A stretch of DNA of 64,000 bases from Mesorhabditis belari (lineage: Eukaryota; Nematoda; Chromadorea; Rhabditida; Rhabditidae), in NCBI GenBank assembly GCA_958450365.1, contig CAUEEP010000892.1, forward strand, positions 607,001 to 671,000. Direction: 5' to 3'. A model generated the notes under the pieces. That model was not told where the DNA came from. It ran no database searches and worked only from the letters and a program-made list of their open reading frames with translations. A program made the translations under genes and the position numbers. This document shows, one piece after another, positions 40,994 to 51,148 of this stretch; within the stretch, counting starts at the first letter, position 1; every line of letters begins with the position of its first letter.

Positions 40994-43663
40994 GTGTGGA
41001 TATGCGTCTTTGTTTGTATGGCATCACGAGCAATACACATCGAAACAACTCGCTCTGTTTCCGCCATCGATTTTCTCCAAGCCTTGAGAAGATTTGTCGC
41101 CCGTCGGGGACTCCCGAAATTCTTTATCTCCGACAACGGAACTAACTTCAGAGCCACTTCACCGCTCATCGAATCCTGGAGCAATGCAGATCAACAATTG
41201 TTCGAAACATCGGCTCTGAAGGACCGAATCACGTGGAAGCACATCCCGGTTTTATCACCATGGTCTGGAGGACTTTATGAACGAATGATCCGAATCATCA
41301 AAGAAAGCCTCCGAAGAACCATCCGAAACCGACTCCTTGACATCGAAGAGTTCATCACTTTCACTGCGGAAGCCGAGGCCGTTGTGAACTCAAGACCACT
41401 GACAAACCTTGGAAATGGGCAAGTCCCTCGCCCAATCGACCTCACAATACCCAATGCAACAATTCGCCTGCCAACCGAAGAACTGCAGGACAGCCAGCCA
41501 CTTCAAGGAAATACGCAATTGTCTCTCCGAGCATCCTGGCAACATGCAGTGGACCGAACGAATCTTTTCTGGAAACTCTTCACGACCGACTACTTACTGG
41601 CTTTGCGGGAAAGAGGTTTCCAAGGCCTCAAACAACACCCAAACGCGACAAAACGTCGTCCAATTCTTGACGAAATCGTCATTGTCTACGAGCCAAATGT
41701 CGCCAAAGGTAAATGGAGAACAGGAAAGATCACCAGACTGGTCGAAAGCAATGACGGACATGTACGATCGGCCGAAGTTCAGATGTCAAATGGTCGCTCA
41801 ACTATTCGTTCTATCGCTACCTTATACCCACTGGAGATCTTGCCGGAAGAAAATGAGAATACGACGGCAAACGAGAAGCCAGAAAGTGAGGCCGAAAAAC
41901 CAACTGAAAACAAAGATGTATCAAAAGGATCCCAAAGCAAAAGCGGCAGTGCTCAAAAGGTTGTCGAAAGCTCAAGATCGAGATACGAATTTCGGCCACG
42001 GAAAGCAATCACCTACACTACTGTGATTCTCGCTCTGCAACTGATGAGCGGAGTCGCAGCGAACGCCTGTTCAGGTATCGTGAGGTACCAAGAATACTGC
42101 ACACGATTTGGGTTGGCAATCCACGAGAATAAGGAGAGAGCTTGCGTCCGGCCGGTCTCTTGTGGAGTTGACCAGCACATCCGACGGCACACGGACCCAA
42201 GCTACCTCACCTCGCCTTGCACTACCCCTTGCCGATGCCCAAATTGGGCCGACGATTGTTCTTGGCTGATCAAGCACCCATCAACCCAATATCTACCCGA
42301 GCACGGAGAAAGAATTGCAAAAATGGCTCCCAACTTGTGTCGGGTCAAAAGCCAACAATGCCCAATCCAACAAACACGAAGTATTCATGAGGTGATGCTA
42401 TACAATGGAGCCAGGGCATGGGTCAACGAATTGAACATCATCAGGAAACAGATAACGGAACCAATCTGTATTGGTGAAGGCTACGTCGACGGAACCTCAA
42501 CCTTCTGCGAACAATTCAAATGCACCAGGGGAGGACCGCGATTTTGTCTCTTCCCGAGACATGAGCTCGCTCTCCTTCAGACTCCCAATGGAGCTGTGCC
42601 CATCAAGGCTTGGGCCACCAGCAACAAACTGGTCTATGTTCAAGAAGAGAAAAACGATACGACAGAAAAATGCCAGAGGCTATCATTCAATTGCACAAAT
42701 AACGGCCTCATCATCGATGTCAATCCGGAATGCAACGACCTTGCTGAAATATGCGTGAACACGGGATCCAATCGACAATGTACCCATCTCGACCCTTCAC
42801 AAATTTCACAAGGACCCATCGAATTCTGCCCGCCCCCTAAATATCGAATCACCAACCACACTTTTGAGATCACGGCCTGGAAAAATGGAGATCTACGAGA
42901 AAAACGACTACTCCAATGCCCTCCTCTCAACATATGCGACGTCTCGAACTGCATCATCTGTTGGTCGATCTATTTCACACCACAATGCACGGTGTCCAGG
43001 GTGGGAGGCGCTCTACTCCGAGTTCTCATCGGCATCACATGGTTCTGGGCTACAATCGCTATCGTCAAGCGAGCAACCCGCCGACAACGCCGCCAAAGAA
43101 CCTACCCCATTCGACTGATGAGACTCGCTCTACTACTTCTTCTCCATTGGCCATCCCAAGTTTACAGCTGCGGTGAAACAATCACAATTCAAGCAAAAAA
43201 TCACGAATGCCAAGTTTTCCACAACGGACTGACCTCATGCAGATTTGAAGAAAAAACAATGTTGACACTTCGGGACAATGAGGAAGCCTGCATCATGCTA
43301 TTCGTAATTAGTAATAGCAATTTCGAATACAATCCTATAAAAAGTTACTCACTTCTCGGCTTTTTCCCAGCAGTCGTGTTGCAAATAGCGTTGACGACCA
43401 AAGGACAATCCAGCATTGGAAATAGCAAACTTGCAAAGATGTGCAAGGGATTTATGCGACTTCAAATCGATGCGACCACAAGTGAGATAGAGTTCCTTAA
43501 CGGCGTACACCGCCGCGAACCAAATCTTTTCAGCAGATTGGACAAGGTCCGGAGGCGACTTCACCAAGTACAAACGAGCCTTCTGGATAAAAGTCTTGGC
43601 CTCGTACATCTCCATTTCGTCCTAAAATACATTAATTATGAAACAGGTGCACAGATGTATTGA
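40994..43663 (+). pseudogene. BEL/Pao integrase core plus envelope-like glycoprotein, fused to antisense host DNA
   Basis: Residues 1-about 290 are the integrase core and C-terminal domain: SDNGTNF at about 45, GGLYERM at about 95, and a DUF5641-like block at about 215-280. After a linker, a TM-like stretch (about 340) leads to a Cys-rich ectodomain (about 350-665). A second TM segment follows at about 670-692, then a basic tail. Next comes a new signal-like segment (LALLLLLHWPSQ, about 710) and the start of another Cys-rich domain that begins CGETI. This two-part layout (glycoprotein, TM, internal signal, second glycoprotein) recalls phlebovirus Gn-Gc, as described for some nematode BEL elements. 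From codon about 769 (position 43299) the frame only reads the opposite strand of the PaREP1-like gene, so the second glycoprotein is almost entirely missing. Confidence 0.8.
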
Positions 43664-44069
43664 AAATTACCAAAAAGGTCTAATAGAAGAGCCCTCTATA
43701 GGAGCATCGCGTAGTCTAGGTTTACTCTCAAACAAGCGCTCATATCTCGACACCAACACGTTTGTTTCTCCGCGTTTAGGTATCAGATTCAAAATGGGTG
43801 GTTTTTTGAGATGATTGAAAATCGCTGAAAATCGGCTCTTTTTTGCCAGTTTTCAATCACTTTTTTCTAAGCGCTGGTTAATGCTAAAAATATGTGCTAT
43901 ATGTAAACTTAGACTACGAAAAGGGACTCTTCTATTAGAGTTTTTACGGTAAATTAAAACTTACTTTACTAACGACACTCCACGCGTTCGCATCCCCCAA
44001 TTTGCCAGCACCCTTTAACGTCTGTGACTCATCGGGACCAGCATACCACTTGAAATTACGTGGATCCAT
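43353..44069 (-). pseudogene. PaREP1/HEPN-like gene, second copy, exon 3 lost
   Basis: Exon 1 is 44069-43965 (MDPRNFKWYAGPDESQTLKG, 35 codons) and exon 2 is 43621-43353 (269 nt, the same length and phase as in the gene at 27793-28840). It encodes KTFIQKARLYLVKS and SAEKIWFAAVYAVKEL. Exon 2 keeps its GTGAGT donor, but intron 2 is cut at about 43299 by the end of the BEL/Pao element, so the LxxxxxxxFHExE exon is gone. Upstream flank and the intron 1 MITE are shared with the complete gene. Divergence between the copies is moderate and mostly conservative, so both were probably under selection before the truncation. Confidence 0.75.
43665..43955. mobile_element. MITE in intron 1 of the second PaREP1-like copy
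   Basis: The ends (GTCTAATAGAAGAGCCCTC and CTCTTCTATTAGAGTTTTTACGG) are complementary. The inside shares GCGCTCATATCTCGACACCAACACG-type words with the element at 28400-28742, but there they appear in reverse order and orientation. Confidence 0.6.
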
Positions 44070-45284
44070 TCTGAAAAAGATATATAATTCACTCCAGAAT
44101 GAAATTACATGAAAGAAAAAGGTTACCCAGATTTCGCCTAACAGATTTTGCCTAACGAAAGCCCAAGAAAGCGAAGCTTGCTCCACACGTTCACAACAAA
44201 GCATGCGCAGGCGTTTATAGTAGATCATTTATTTAATCACAATTCGGTCTTCCCGTCGATCCATACAGAAGCAAGCGACAAAAAAGAAACCGACTGGCAA
44301 TGGCGGGGATTTTTGCAAGTTTTATTATCAAAAAAAATTTTTTTAATTATTTTAAAAAAATAAATAAAATAAACTTATCGGCCAGCCTAATAGATTAAAA
44401 AAAGATGCGCTCAGGAGCTTTCATATTGGAAGATGTAGAAATGGTTCTTGAGAAAAGGAGAACACGGATTAGGATGGAAATTAGGGAAAATAGTTATTGT
44501 TTTCTTTAGAAAAAGGAAGAGGAAAAATAGCTGCCACTTTGGCATATATTTATCGCCCAAAGCAGGTATCTTATTACAATTTTTTGCCAGTCATCTGTTG
44601 GGATGGTTCGGACAGTTATTCTTCTTTGAAAAAGCACGATATTGACAAGCTGTATGAGAGATTGAAACAAGTCGGATACACAATTTATTTCGAAGGTATT
44701 TACCGTAGTTACGCTATTAATTTACCGTCCAAAAGCTCTACCAATGAGCTACACCGATACGCTTTTCAATGCCGCCAAGGTCTCATGTTTTACGCGACCT
44801 AAATTGTATACCGGATTACTTATTTCTTACTAAAGTTGCTGTTAGTCGCCAAGTTAAACAGTAGACAGGACGAGCAACTCGCTTCCGTCCAAATTGTGCT
44901 CACTGAAGTACGAAAAGACAGCACATCTTCATATAACAGTCGAAAGAGTCTGTTAATCCTTGTAAGTCTAATAAAGTATTCTCTTCTTTGTAACTGTCAG
45001 TAACTTCTCTAACTTGAAAGGCCATTTGCTATTCATTTTCGATGAAAAAAGTCCAGGATCCTGGTCATACGAGAAAAGGTAAGCATTATTGACTTTTTCA
45101 TTTCACATTTCATTTCTTGTGTAGAAAAGATCTTTTGATCCAATTTCAATCGATCCACCTTTCTCCTCGCCTCATGAGCATTTCATTGCACAATAAAAAC
45201 CACAAAATGAAAAGTCAATCGCTACTAGTCGGTTACACTTTACAACATTTCGCATTTCAACTATTCAACTAAATTTTTGATCCA
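44070..45284. other. Intergenic upstream of kinase gene 1
   Basis: The part at 44085-44205 is the shared PaREP1 gene flank. The part at 44510-44790 carries a plus-strand open frame (KGRGKIAATLAYIYRPKQVS, then YYNFLPVICWDGSDSY) that looks protein-like, but I recognise no family and see no start or splice partner. At 44720-44765, minus strand, there is a tRNA-5'-half-like word (ATCGGTGTAGCTCATTGGTAG) related to the one at 32862. No other gene is seen. Confidence 0.4.
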
Positions 45285-48200
45285 ATGTTTTCGCACGAGG
45301 AAAATCTCGAAGAAAAAGAGAAAATCGGTGATCCAAGTGCTTTCGGAACCGTCTACAAGCTCAACAAATATCATCCGTGAGTTTTCCCTCATTAATTAAA
45401 AAAAAATTCTTATAGAGACTTAAATTCATCTAAAACACAAGCCTGCGGTTTGCTTTAACGAGAAATAAACTTTCTATTTTCATTTAACTTTTTAGATCTA
45501 ACTTTTATGGAAATCGAATGAACTCACTTTTAGCTCGAGCCGAAGGCTTGGGAAGTTAATGTCATAAAAATCTAAAAAATCCCTCGTTTTTTACCGTCTC
45601 TTCCCGGGACTGAGTCTAATCAAGCTGGAACTAGTTTCATTCAATTTCTCGTATAAAGTCACATCTAAAAAGTTGAACAGTTATAGTAAGTTAGAAAGTT
45701 AGAAAGCTAGAAAAAAAACCGGTAAACTTTCTTAGGTGGCACAAGGTTACTTATAATTTCTTTTATAGTTCAATTGTCGTCAAAGAAATCCCAATCACTG
45801 GAAATTGTGGAAGTTATTCAAAAAAAGAGCTCCGAACGCTAAAAGAACTTTCCCACGAGAATATCGTCAAATACTTGGATAGACCACCCGATTACCCCCG
45901 GATGGTCAATATTTCTCGATTTTCATGGAATTTTGCGAGTATGGATCGCTTCGAAATGGTGGTTGCTCTTAATAAACTTTGAGAATAGAATTTCAGTAAT
46001 CAAAAACGAGAAATTCATCTATTCAATCGCGACAATCGCCAAATGGGCCGTTGACCTCTTCTCTGGATTGGTCTATCTCAAAAGCAAGCGAAGGGTCCAT
46101 CGAGATATCAAACCGGCCAAGTTTTTTTAAACTTTATCATTGTATATAGAAAATTTTAGTGTTTTTGTTTCCAAAGATTTTGTGCTAAAAATTGGCGATT
46201 TCGGGATAGCGGAAACTTTTGGAGTGGAAGCTCTTGGGGGCATTGCCGGTACGCCGGCCTATATGGCGCCAGAGGCTCGAAATCCTGATGTCTGCGAGTT
46301 GAATTCTGAGGTAAACAGAAGAGAACTTTGACTTTAACTTTGGGTAATTTGATACCTTTTCCTTAGACAATTGGACTTTCAAATTCCAACAAAAAGCTCC
46401 TTGCTTTTAGAATTAAATTAGCCGGGTCTTGTGGAGGTAGGCTGGGGAACAGGTAGTCGATTCGGGCTATGGTGAACCACGCCCGTACCCAGAAAACTTT
46501 TGAGGGAGGGGAAAGGTTGTCAAAGTCTTCAGGGAGGGACAAAACTCAATATTTTGCCAAAAATACATTACAAAATTAAAGAAATCGTTCTTTTCCCATA
46601 TTCAGAGATGGGCAATCGGTCCCCTGTGAATCCCTTCGTGTCCAGGCCTGTGGGGAGTACAGCAGAGTTTCTCTGTTCTGCAAAGTCATTGTTCTATTAG
46701 GTTGTTCGGATATAAACGAGCGTTTTAGTAGTCGACAAAATTTATCTTAAAAACAGAAACAACACAGTTTAATCCAAAATATATTTACTATTATTATTGA
46801 TTACTTCTTGCCATCTTTTGCGCAAAGAATTGATGCCGCTCTTGAAAAACTCAGCCGGCTGTGACTCGAAAAACTTGACGACCCAATTTGAGATATCTTC
46901 ACGGATTTTGAATTTCTCATTAGCCAAAAGTTTTTGCATTGAGCGGAATAAATGGTAATCTGAGGGAGCTAAATCGGTAGAATACGGCGGATGTGGTAGA
47001 AGCTCCCATCCTAGATTCTCCAGTTTTTGCTGAGTGATTTTTGCAACGTGAGGTCTAGCGTTGTCATGGATGGACTTTATCTTTGATGTGTCTACTTCTT
47101 GACGAATGGGCTTCATTGACCCGATCAAGTTGCTGTTTGTAGAGGTCTGATGTGACTGTTTGGCCGGGTTGTAGAAGCTCAAAACAAACAAGGCCTTTGT
47201 TATCCCACCATACAAATTATCCCCCTTTTTCCCATGAATGTCCGGTTTCACGGTCGGATTCGGCCGTTCTCCTGGTCCTAGCCATTGCCGTTTTCGAATA
47301 GTATTATCGAAATAGATCCACTTCTCAACTCCAGTAACGAGAGAATGAAAAAAGCCACGATCTTTAGCGTGGCGGATGAGGATTCCGGCAATAGGGACCC
47401 GTGGAGCCTTGTTTGCCTTGCTTAACTCGTGAGGAAGCCATTTCTCGCATCTAATCGTCTTTCCAATGGAGTGGAGATGCTCATCAATAGTAGAATTTGA
47501 TCATAAAAATAGCTGAGCAAGTTCGCGCGTTGTTTGACATGGATCCAATTCGATTGCAGCCCTCAAAATATCGTTGTCTACCGCTTGGGGTCGACGAGAG
47601 TGTTCATCATCCTCGAAAATTTCATCACCATTCCGAAAGCGTTGAAACCAGGCTCGGCATCGGCTTTCGGACTATACATCCTTCCCAAATGCTTTGACTA
47701 AATCTCGATGGGATTCCACGGCTGTTTTGCCCAGTTTGAAGCGTAAAGTAGGCATACGCGAATTTGATGTTTGAGGTCGGTCATCTAAAGCAAGAAAAAA
47801 GCTCTTAAAAATAAGAAACTATCCATTTAAAAAGATTCCAAATAGGCACAAGATAACGTACTTTTAAATACAGAAAGACATGTTTTAAAAGAAGCTTTAA
47901 AAGCTTCTCTCACAACAATAAGTTTAGCAACGCTTGTTTATATCCGAACAACCTAATACTTAAGGTTGCTAGTAAATAAAAACAAAAAAAACTGTAGGAG
48001 GGGGTACGCAGTTAGCAATGTTAGCAAAATACATCTATCAAACCACAAAAAGTGGCAAATTTAGCCCTTCGAAAGTCAAAAATTTGGAGCCAAAGTGACA
48101 TATTTCCCCTTAATGAAAGAAATTATTATTGAAAGTTTAAGGATAGCTACAAAATCGATGTCTACGCGGCCGGCTTGGTGCTCTGGGAGGTGTTTGAACG

Positions 48201-50365
48201 AGAGTGGGTGGCTTTCGATGGAGAAAAAAAAACCCTTACGTTTAGATTTATGACCAATTTGCTACGCGAAAAAGAAGAAATCTCTTTTTCTTTTAAATTT
48301 GCGGAAGACGATATCGGGAAATTGGTGTTCCTAATTTCTAGGTGAGCTTACGATTAGCTTTCTCTTGAGGACCAATAGATCATAGGCAACCTATTATTGA
48401 CTAGTTCTTGTATTTTATAGAGAAACTAACAAATATACAAAAAGTTTTTGAATTGAATGAGCTTAAACCTTTTTGAAAATCTTTTGAGCTTCAATATTTC
48501 AGCTGTGGCCGCAAATTCTACCGAGAAAGAATCGATGTCAATGCAGCATTACAGTTAGCATATGATGCTCAAAGCGAAGTAAAAAAAATTCTTTATATAA
48601 TATAGTATTAAAATGGTTTATATTTTCGTCTGTTTAGTGCTCGGCGCACGAGGTGTTGCCCCGTTTCAAGAACGACCAAAAGCGACTGATCGAGCCGATT
48701 GGAATCGATGGTTCATCGAGAATGATTTCCGTTGATCCGAATGGGAAACTCATGAAAATGAGGCTTTCTGAAAACGAAGATTTCTCTTTATTTTTACCCC
48801 CAGACGTGACAACTTTTTCGCAAACCCTTGCGGAAAAGTCGTCTGTGAGAACTGAACCAGAAATTCCCATTGGAGTTCCCAAAGAAACTCAAATCCTATT
48901 GGACGAGATGCTAGCAAAAGTTGAAATCCAAACAAACTTTCATATGTCAACGATGAAAGACTATTTCAACTGGAGAATCCATATCGGAAAATATGAGAAG
49001 AATCAGAATAGTATTGAAGAAGAATTCTTCGAGCTATGTTGCCCGGACTTGGAATTAACTTCTGGAAACTCCCCTTTCAATGACATCAACCAACTTCGAA
49101 AGACCCTATGTGAAACTTTTATGCAAAAGTTCAATGTGATGAATGAGGAGGAAAAGACTCAACTAGCTGAGGACTACCTGGAGGCTTTCGCCCACAGCAA
49201 CACGTTCAAGCCCTTCGACTCCCTGCAGTCGATGCCCTGTGAGGGTCCGGCCACGGCAATCATCTATTCGCCGACATTGTACGATTTTCAGAAAGATCCC
49301 GCTTTTCTCCTTTTCACCTTTGACCTATTTTTGCAAAGTTTTTCCTTCCAGCAGGCTTTCTTCGTCTTAATGGAATGCCACGAGACAAGAGTCGCCAATT
49401 GGGATCTCTTGAACTTGATCGAGATCTCGATAAGGAATATAGAGGAACTAGAGAAGATTTTCACTCAGAGGCTCTACTTTCGGACTTGTTATCTAATGGA
49501 ATCGAGGGAGTTGTGGTGTGAGTCGGTGGATGTCCTCGTTCAGCGGGAGCCCCTCTACTTCAAGCAGAATTTGACTCAATTTTGTCGGGGAGACGAGAAT
49601 CGAGAGGAGATGAAAAGAGACGAGATGGTGCCCATTGATATAGAGGCTTTGCGAAGGGCCCTATATCAAGAGAAAACGATTTTGGAAAGGTATTTGGCCG
49701 CCAAATTGGAAGATAAAGCTTGGGATGTTGACACGTTGCTTTGTGTGGCGCTGAAGAGTGAGCACAGGGTCTACAAGGATCGCCGTTTAAAGCTTCCCCT
49801 AACCTCTAGCCTCCCATTTCCTGACTATTTCTTTGCTTTCCATCTTTGGCCGGGCTTCCTCGAGAGAACGAATGGGAAAAAATTTCATAGGGCTGGCGGC
49901 TTCCCATTAGATTTAGATTCAAAACTCCAAGTTCCTTTCGCTAAACACCATACGAAAGAGCAAAGGCATTTTGTAGAGATGTACACACGATATGTGAAAA
50001 TCTTTTTCCTTCTAAGCCGTTGGAAAGAGATCGAACACTCGCCTGAGATTCTCCATCTATTGGGGGAGGCCATTGATGACCATGGAGAGTTCAAGTTCGT
50101 CTGTTTGTATGTCTCGATGCAGGGACACGAGGGACTCTATCTCGAGAACTTGGTAACGAAGAGCATCATCCTTAGCCGAGATTTCGAGAGAGTGAAATCA
50201 ACTGGACTGAACTCCCTGACGTTTTTGAAAGTGCTCGGCTTTGTGGAGATCGAGTACCAGGATTTGGTCATAGTGGGGAAGCAAATGGTGGACGGGACTC
50301 GATTGTCTTTCCAAGCCTCAGCTCAGGGAGGGACTCGATTGCTTTTCCCTGAGATTCAGGGTTAG
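45285..50365 (+). CDS. Nematode-specific protein kinase with long C-terminal region (kinase 1), one frameshift
   Basis: Exons 45285-45376, 45769-about 45954, 45997-46120, 46160-46310, 48142-48341, 48503-48578 and 48638-50365. Kinase features: a degenerate Gly loop (IGDPSAFGTVYK), Lys in SIVVKEI, HRDIKPA with Asn completed across the intron at 46120/46160, GDFGIA, TPAYMAPEA and DVYAAGLVLWEV. The catalytic residues are therefore present. Exon 2 shifts frame at a run of five C (45895-45899): the sequence before reads HENIVKYLDRPPD, and the frame with FMEFCEYGSL follows one base off. This is either a real lesion or a sequencing error. The intron 46311-48141 contains a mariner. The last 575 codons form one exon with no domain I know (FHLWPGFLERTNGKKF region at about residues 395-410 of that exon). 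Paralogue of the gene at 60862. Confidence 0.65.
46700..47953 (-). mobile_element. Mariner element 1, defective, in a kinase 1 intron
   Basis: Terminal inverted repeats of about 25 bp (GGTTGTTCGGATATAAAC at the left, its complement at the right) flanked by TA at 46698-46699 and 47954-47955. The transposase is on the minus strand, from about 47785 to 46772. It is broken by stops and frameshifts in the N-terminal half. The first catalytic Asp is replaced (VTGVEKW instead of VTGDEKW). The second (HDNARPH) and third (LAPSDYH) Asp are present. It inserted into the intron between the kinase exons encoding APE and DVYAAG. Confidence 0.85.
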
Positions 50366-50830
50366 GATTCATATTCTCTCTATAACAAAGGCACTTTCAA
50401 AAAACCACCGTACCCAAACTGCCAGTTTTCATTCAAACTGGCCAATTTTAGTAGCATTCTAGAAGGAAGCATAATACTCAGACTCTGAAATTTGGACAGT
50501 TTGAACGAAAACTGCTGGTTTGAGTACGGTAGTTTTCTAAAATAAGTGCCTTTTAGAAAACGCATATTTTGAGGGAAAAACACATACCTCTCGATTAATA
50601 CTCTCTCTATAATGTATCTATTTTCAAAAACTCGCGGACCCAAACTACCAACTTTCTTTATTTCTGCCCAATTTTAGTATCATTCAATGGGGAATCACAA
50701 TGTTCAGTCCCTTATGCAAAAATTGGGCAGTTTAAATGAAAGCTGACCGTTTGTACGGTAGTTTTTTAAATGAGATGCCTTTTAGAAATGGCATCAATCA
50801 AAGGGAATCAGGTCGTTTACTCTAGGTCGC
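50366..50830. mobile_element. Two small inverted-repeat elements (MITE-like)
   Basis: At 50385-50555, AAAGGCACTTTCAAAAAACC at the left pairs with GAAAACTACCGT..AAGTGCCTTTT at the right. Just downstream, 50595-50785 repeats the theme more loosely. Related but decayed copies are near 57370-57490 and 58490-58615. They lie directly after the kinase 1 stop codon. Confidence 0.55.
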
Positions 50831-50854
50831 AAAAAACAATTGAAGCACATCCAA

Positions 50855-51085
50855 CAAGAATGTATTGCCGATTTCTGGAAGCGGCAAACACTCGTTCTTT
50901 ATAATGAGGAAACTAATTACAGAAATTTGACCGTGGAAGAGTGTGAGGTTCGTGGTTTTCTTTTCGGGAAATTCTTTGTTTTTTTTAGACGGTGACTCTT
51001 GAGAAAGCGATCCCGAAGCGTTTTAAGAAGCGGAGGTAAGGAGGAAGCAAGGAATTTTAATTTGCAAAACCTCAGACTTTGAATC
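50855..51085 (+). CDS. Possible small gene or 3' exons, unrecognised
   Basis: After an acceptor-like TTTACTCTAG at 50827, a frame reads RKKQLKHIQQECIADFWKRQ, then TLVLYNEETNYRNL, up to a GTTCGT donor near 50950. A second exon (TVTLEKAIPKRFKKRR) runs from 50990 to about 51035, and a third stops at once (RL then TGA). Frames and splice sites agree, but there is no start codon, so this could be the end of an alternative kinase 1 transcript or a remnant. No family recognised. Confidence 0.3.
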
Positions 51086-51116
51086 GACTTCGAGAGGGAT
51101 TGCCGGACATCTACTA

Positions 51117-51148
<32 letters not shown>

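Larger units (their letters stand above)
35446..43298 (+). mobile_element. BEL/Pao LTR retroelement with env-like region, 3' truncated
   Basis: An LTR element in the order LTR, PBS, extra ORF, gag, protease, reverse transcriptase, RNase H, integrase, envelope-like glycoproteins. Sequence composition is C-rich in third positions, unlike the A+T-rich surroundings. The 3' end (rest of the glycoprotein region and the 3' LTR) is missing. At about 43298 the element joins intron 2 of the PaREP1-like gene copy on the opposite strand. Two breaks in coding continuity are seen: a TAA between the first two ORFs and a frameshift at the start of the integrase core. It is an old or defective copy that cannot complete a normal replication cycle in cis. 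Confidence 0.9.

Noticed and set aside
43299..43663. C-terminal 120 codons of the envelope-like ORF as a real protein domain
   Set aside because: They are the reverse strand of PaREP1-like exon 2 and its introns, as comparison with 28030-28361 shows.
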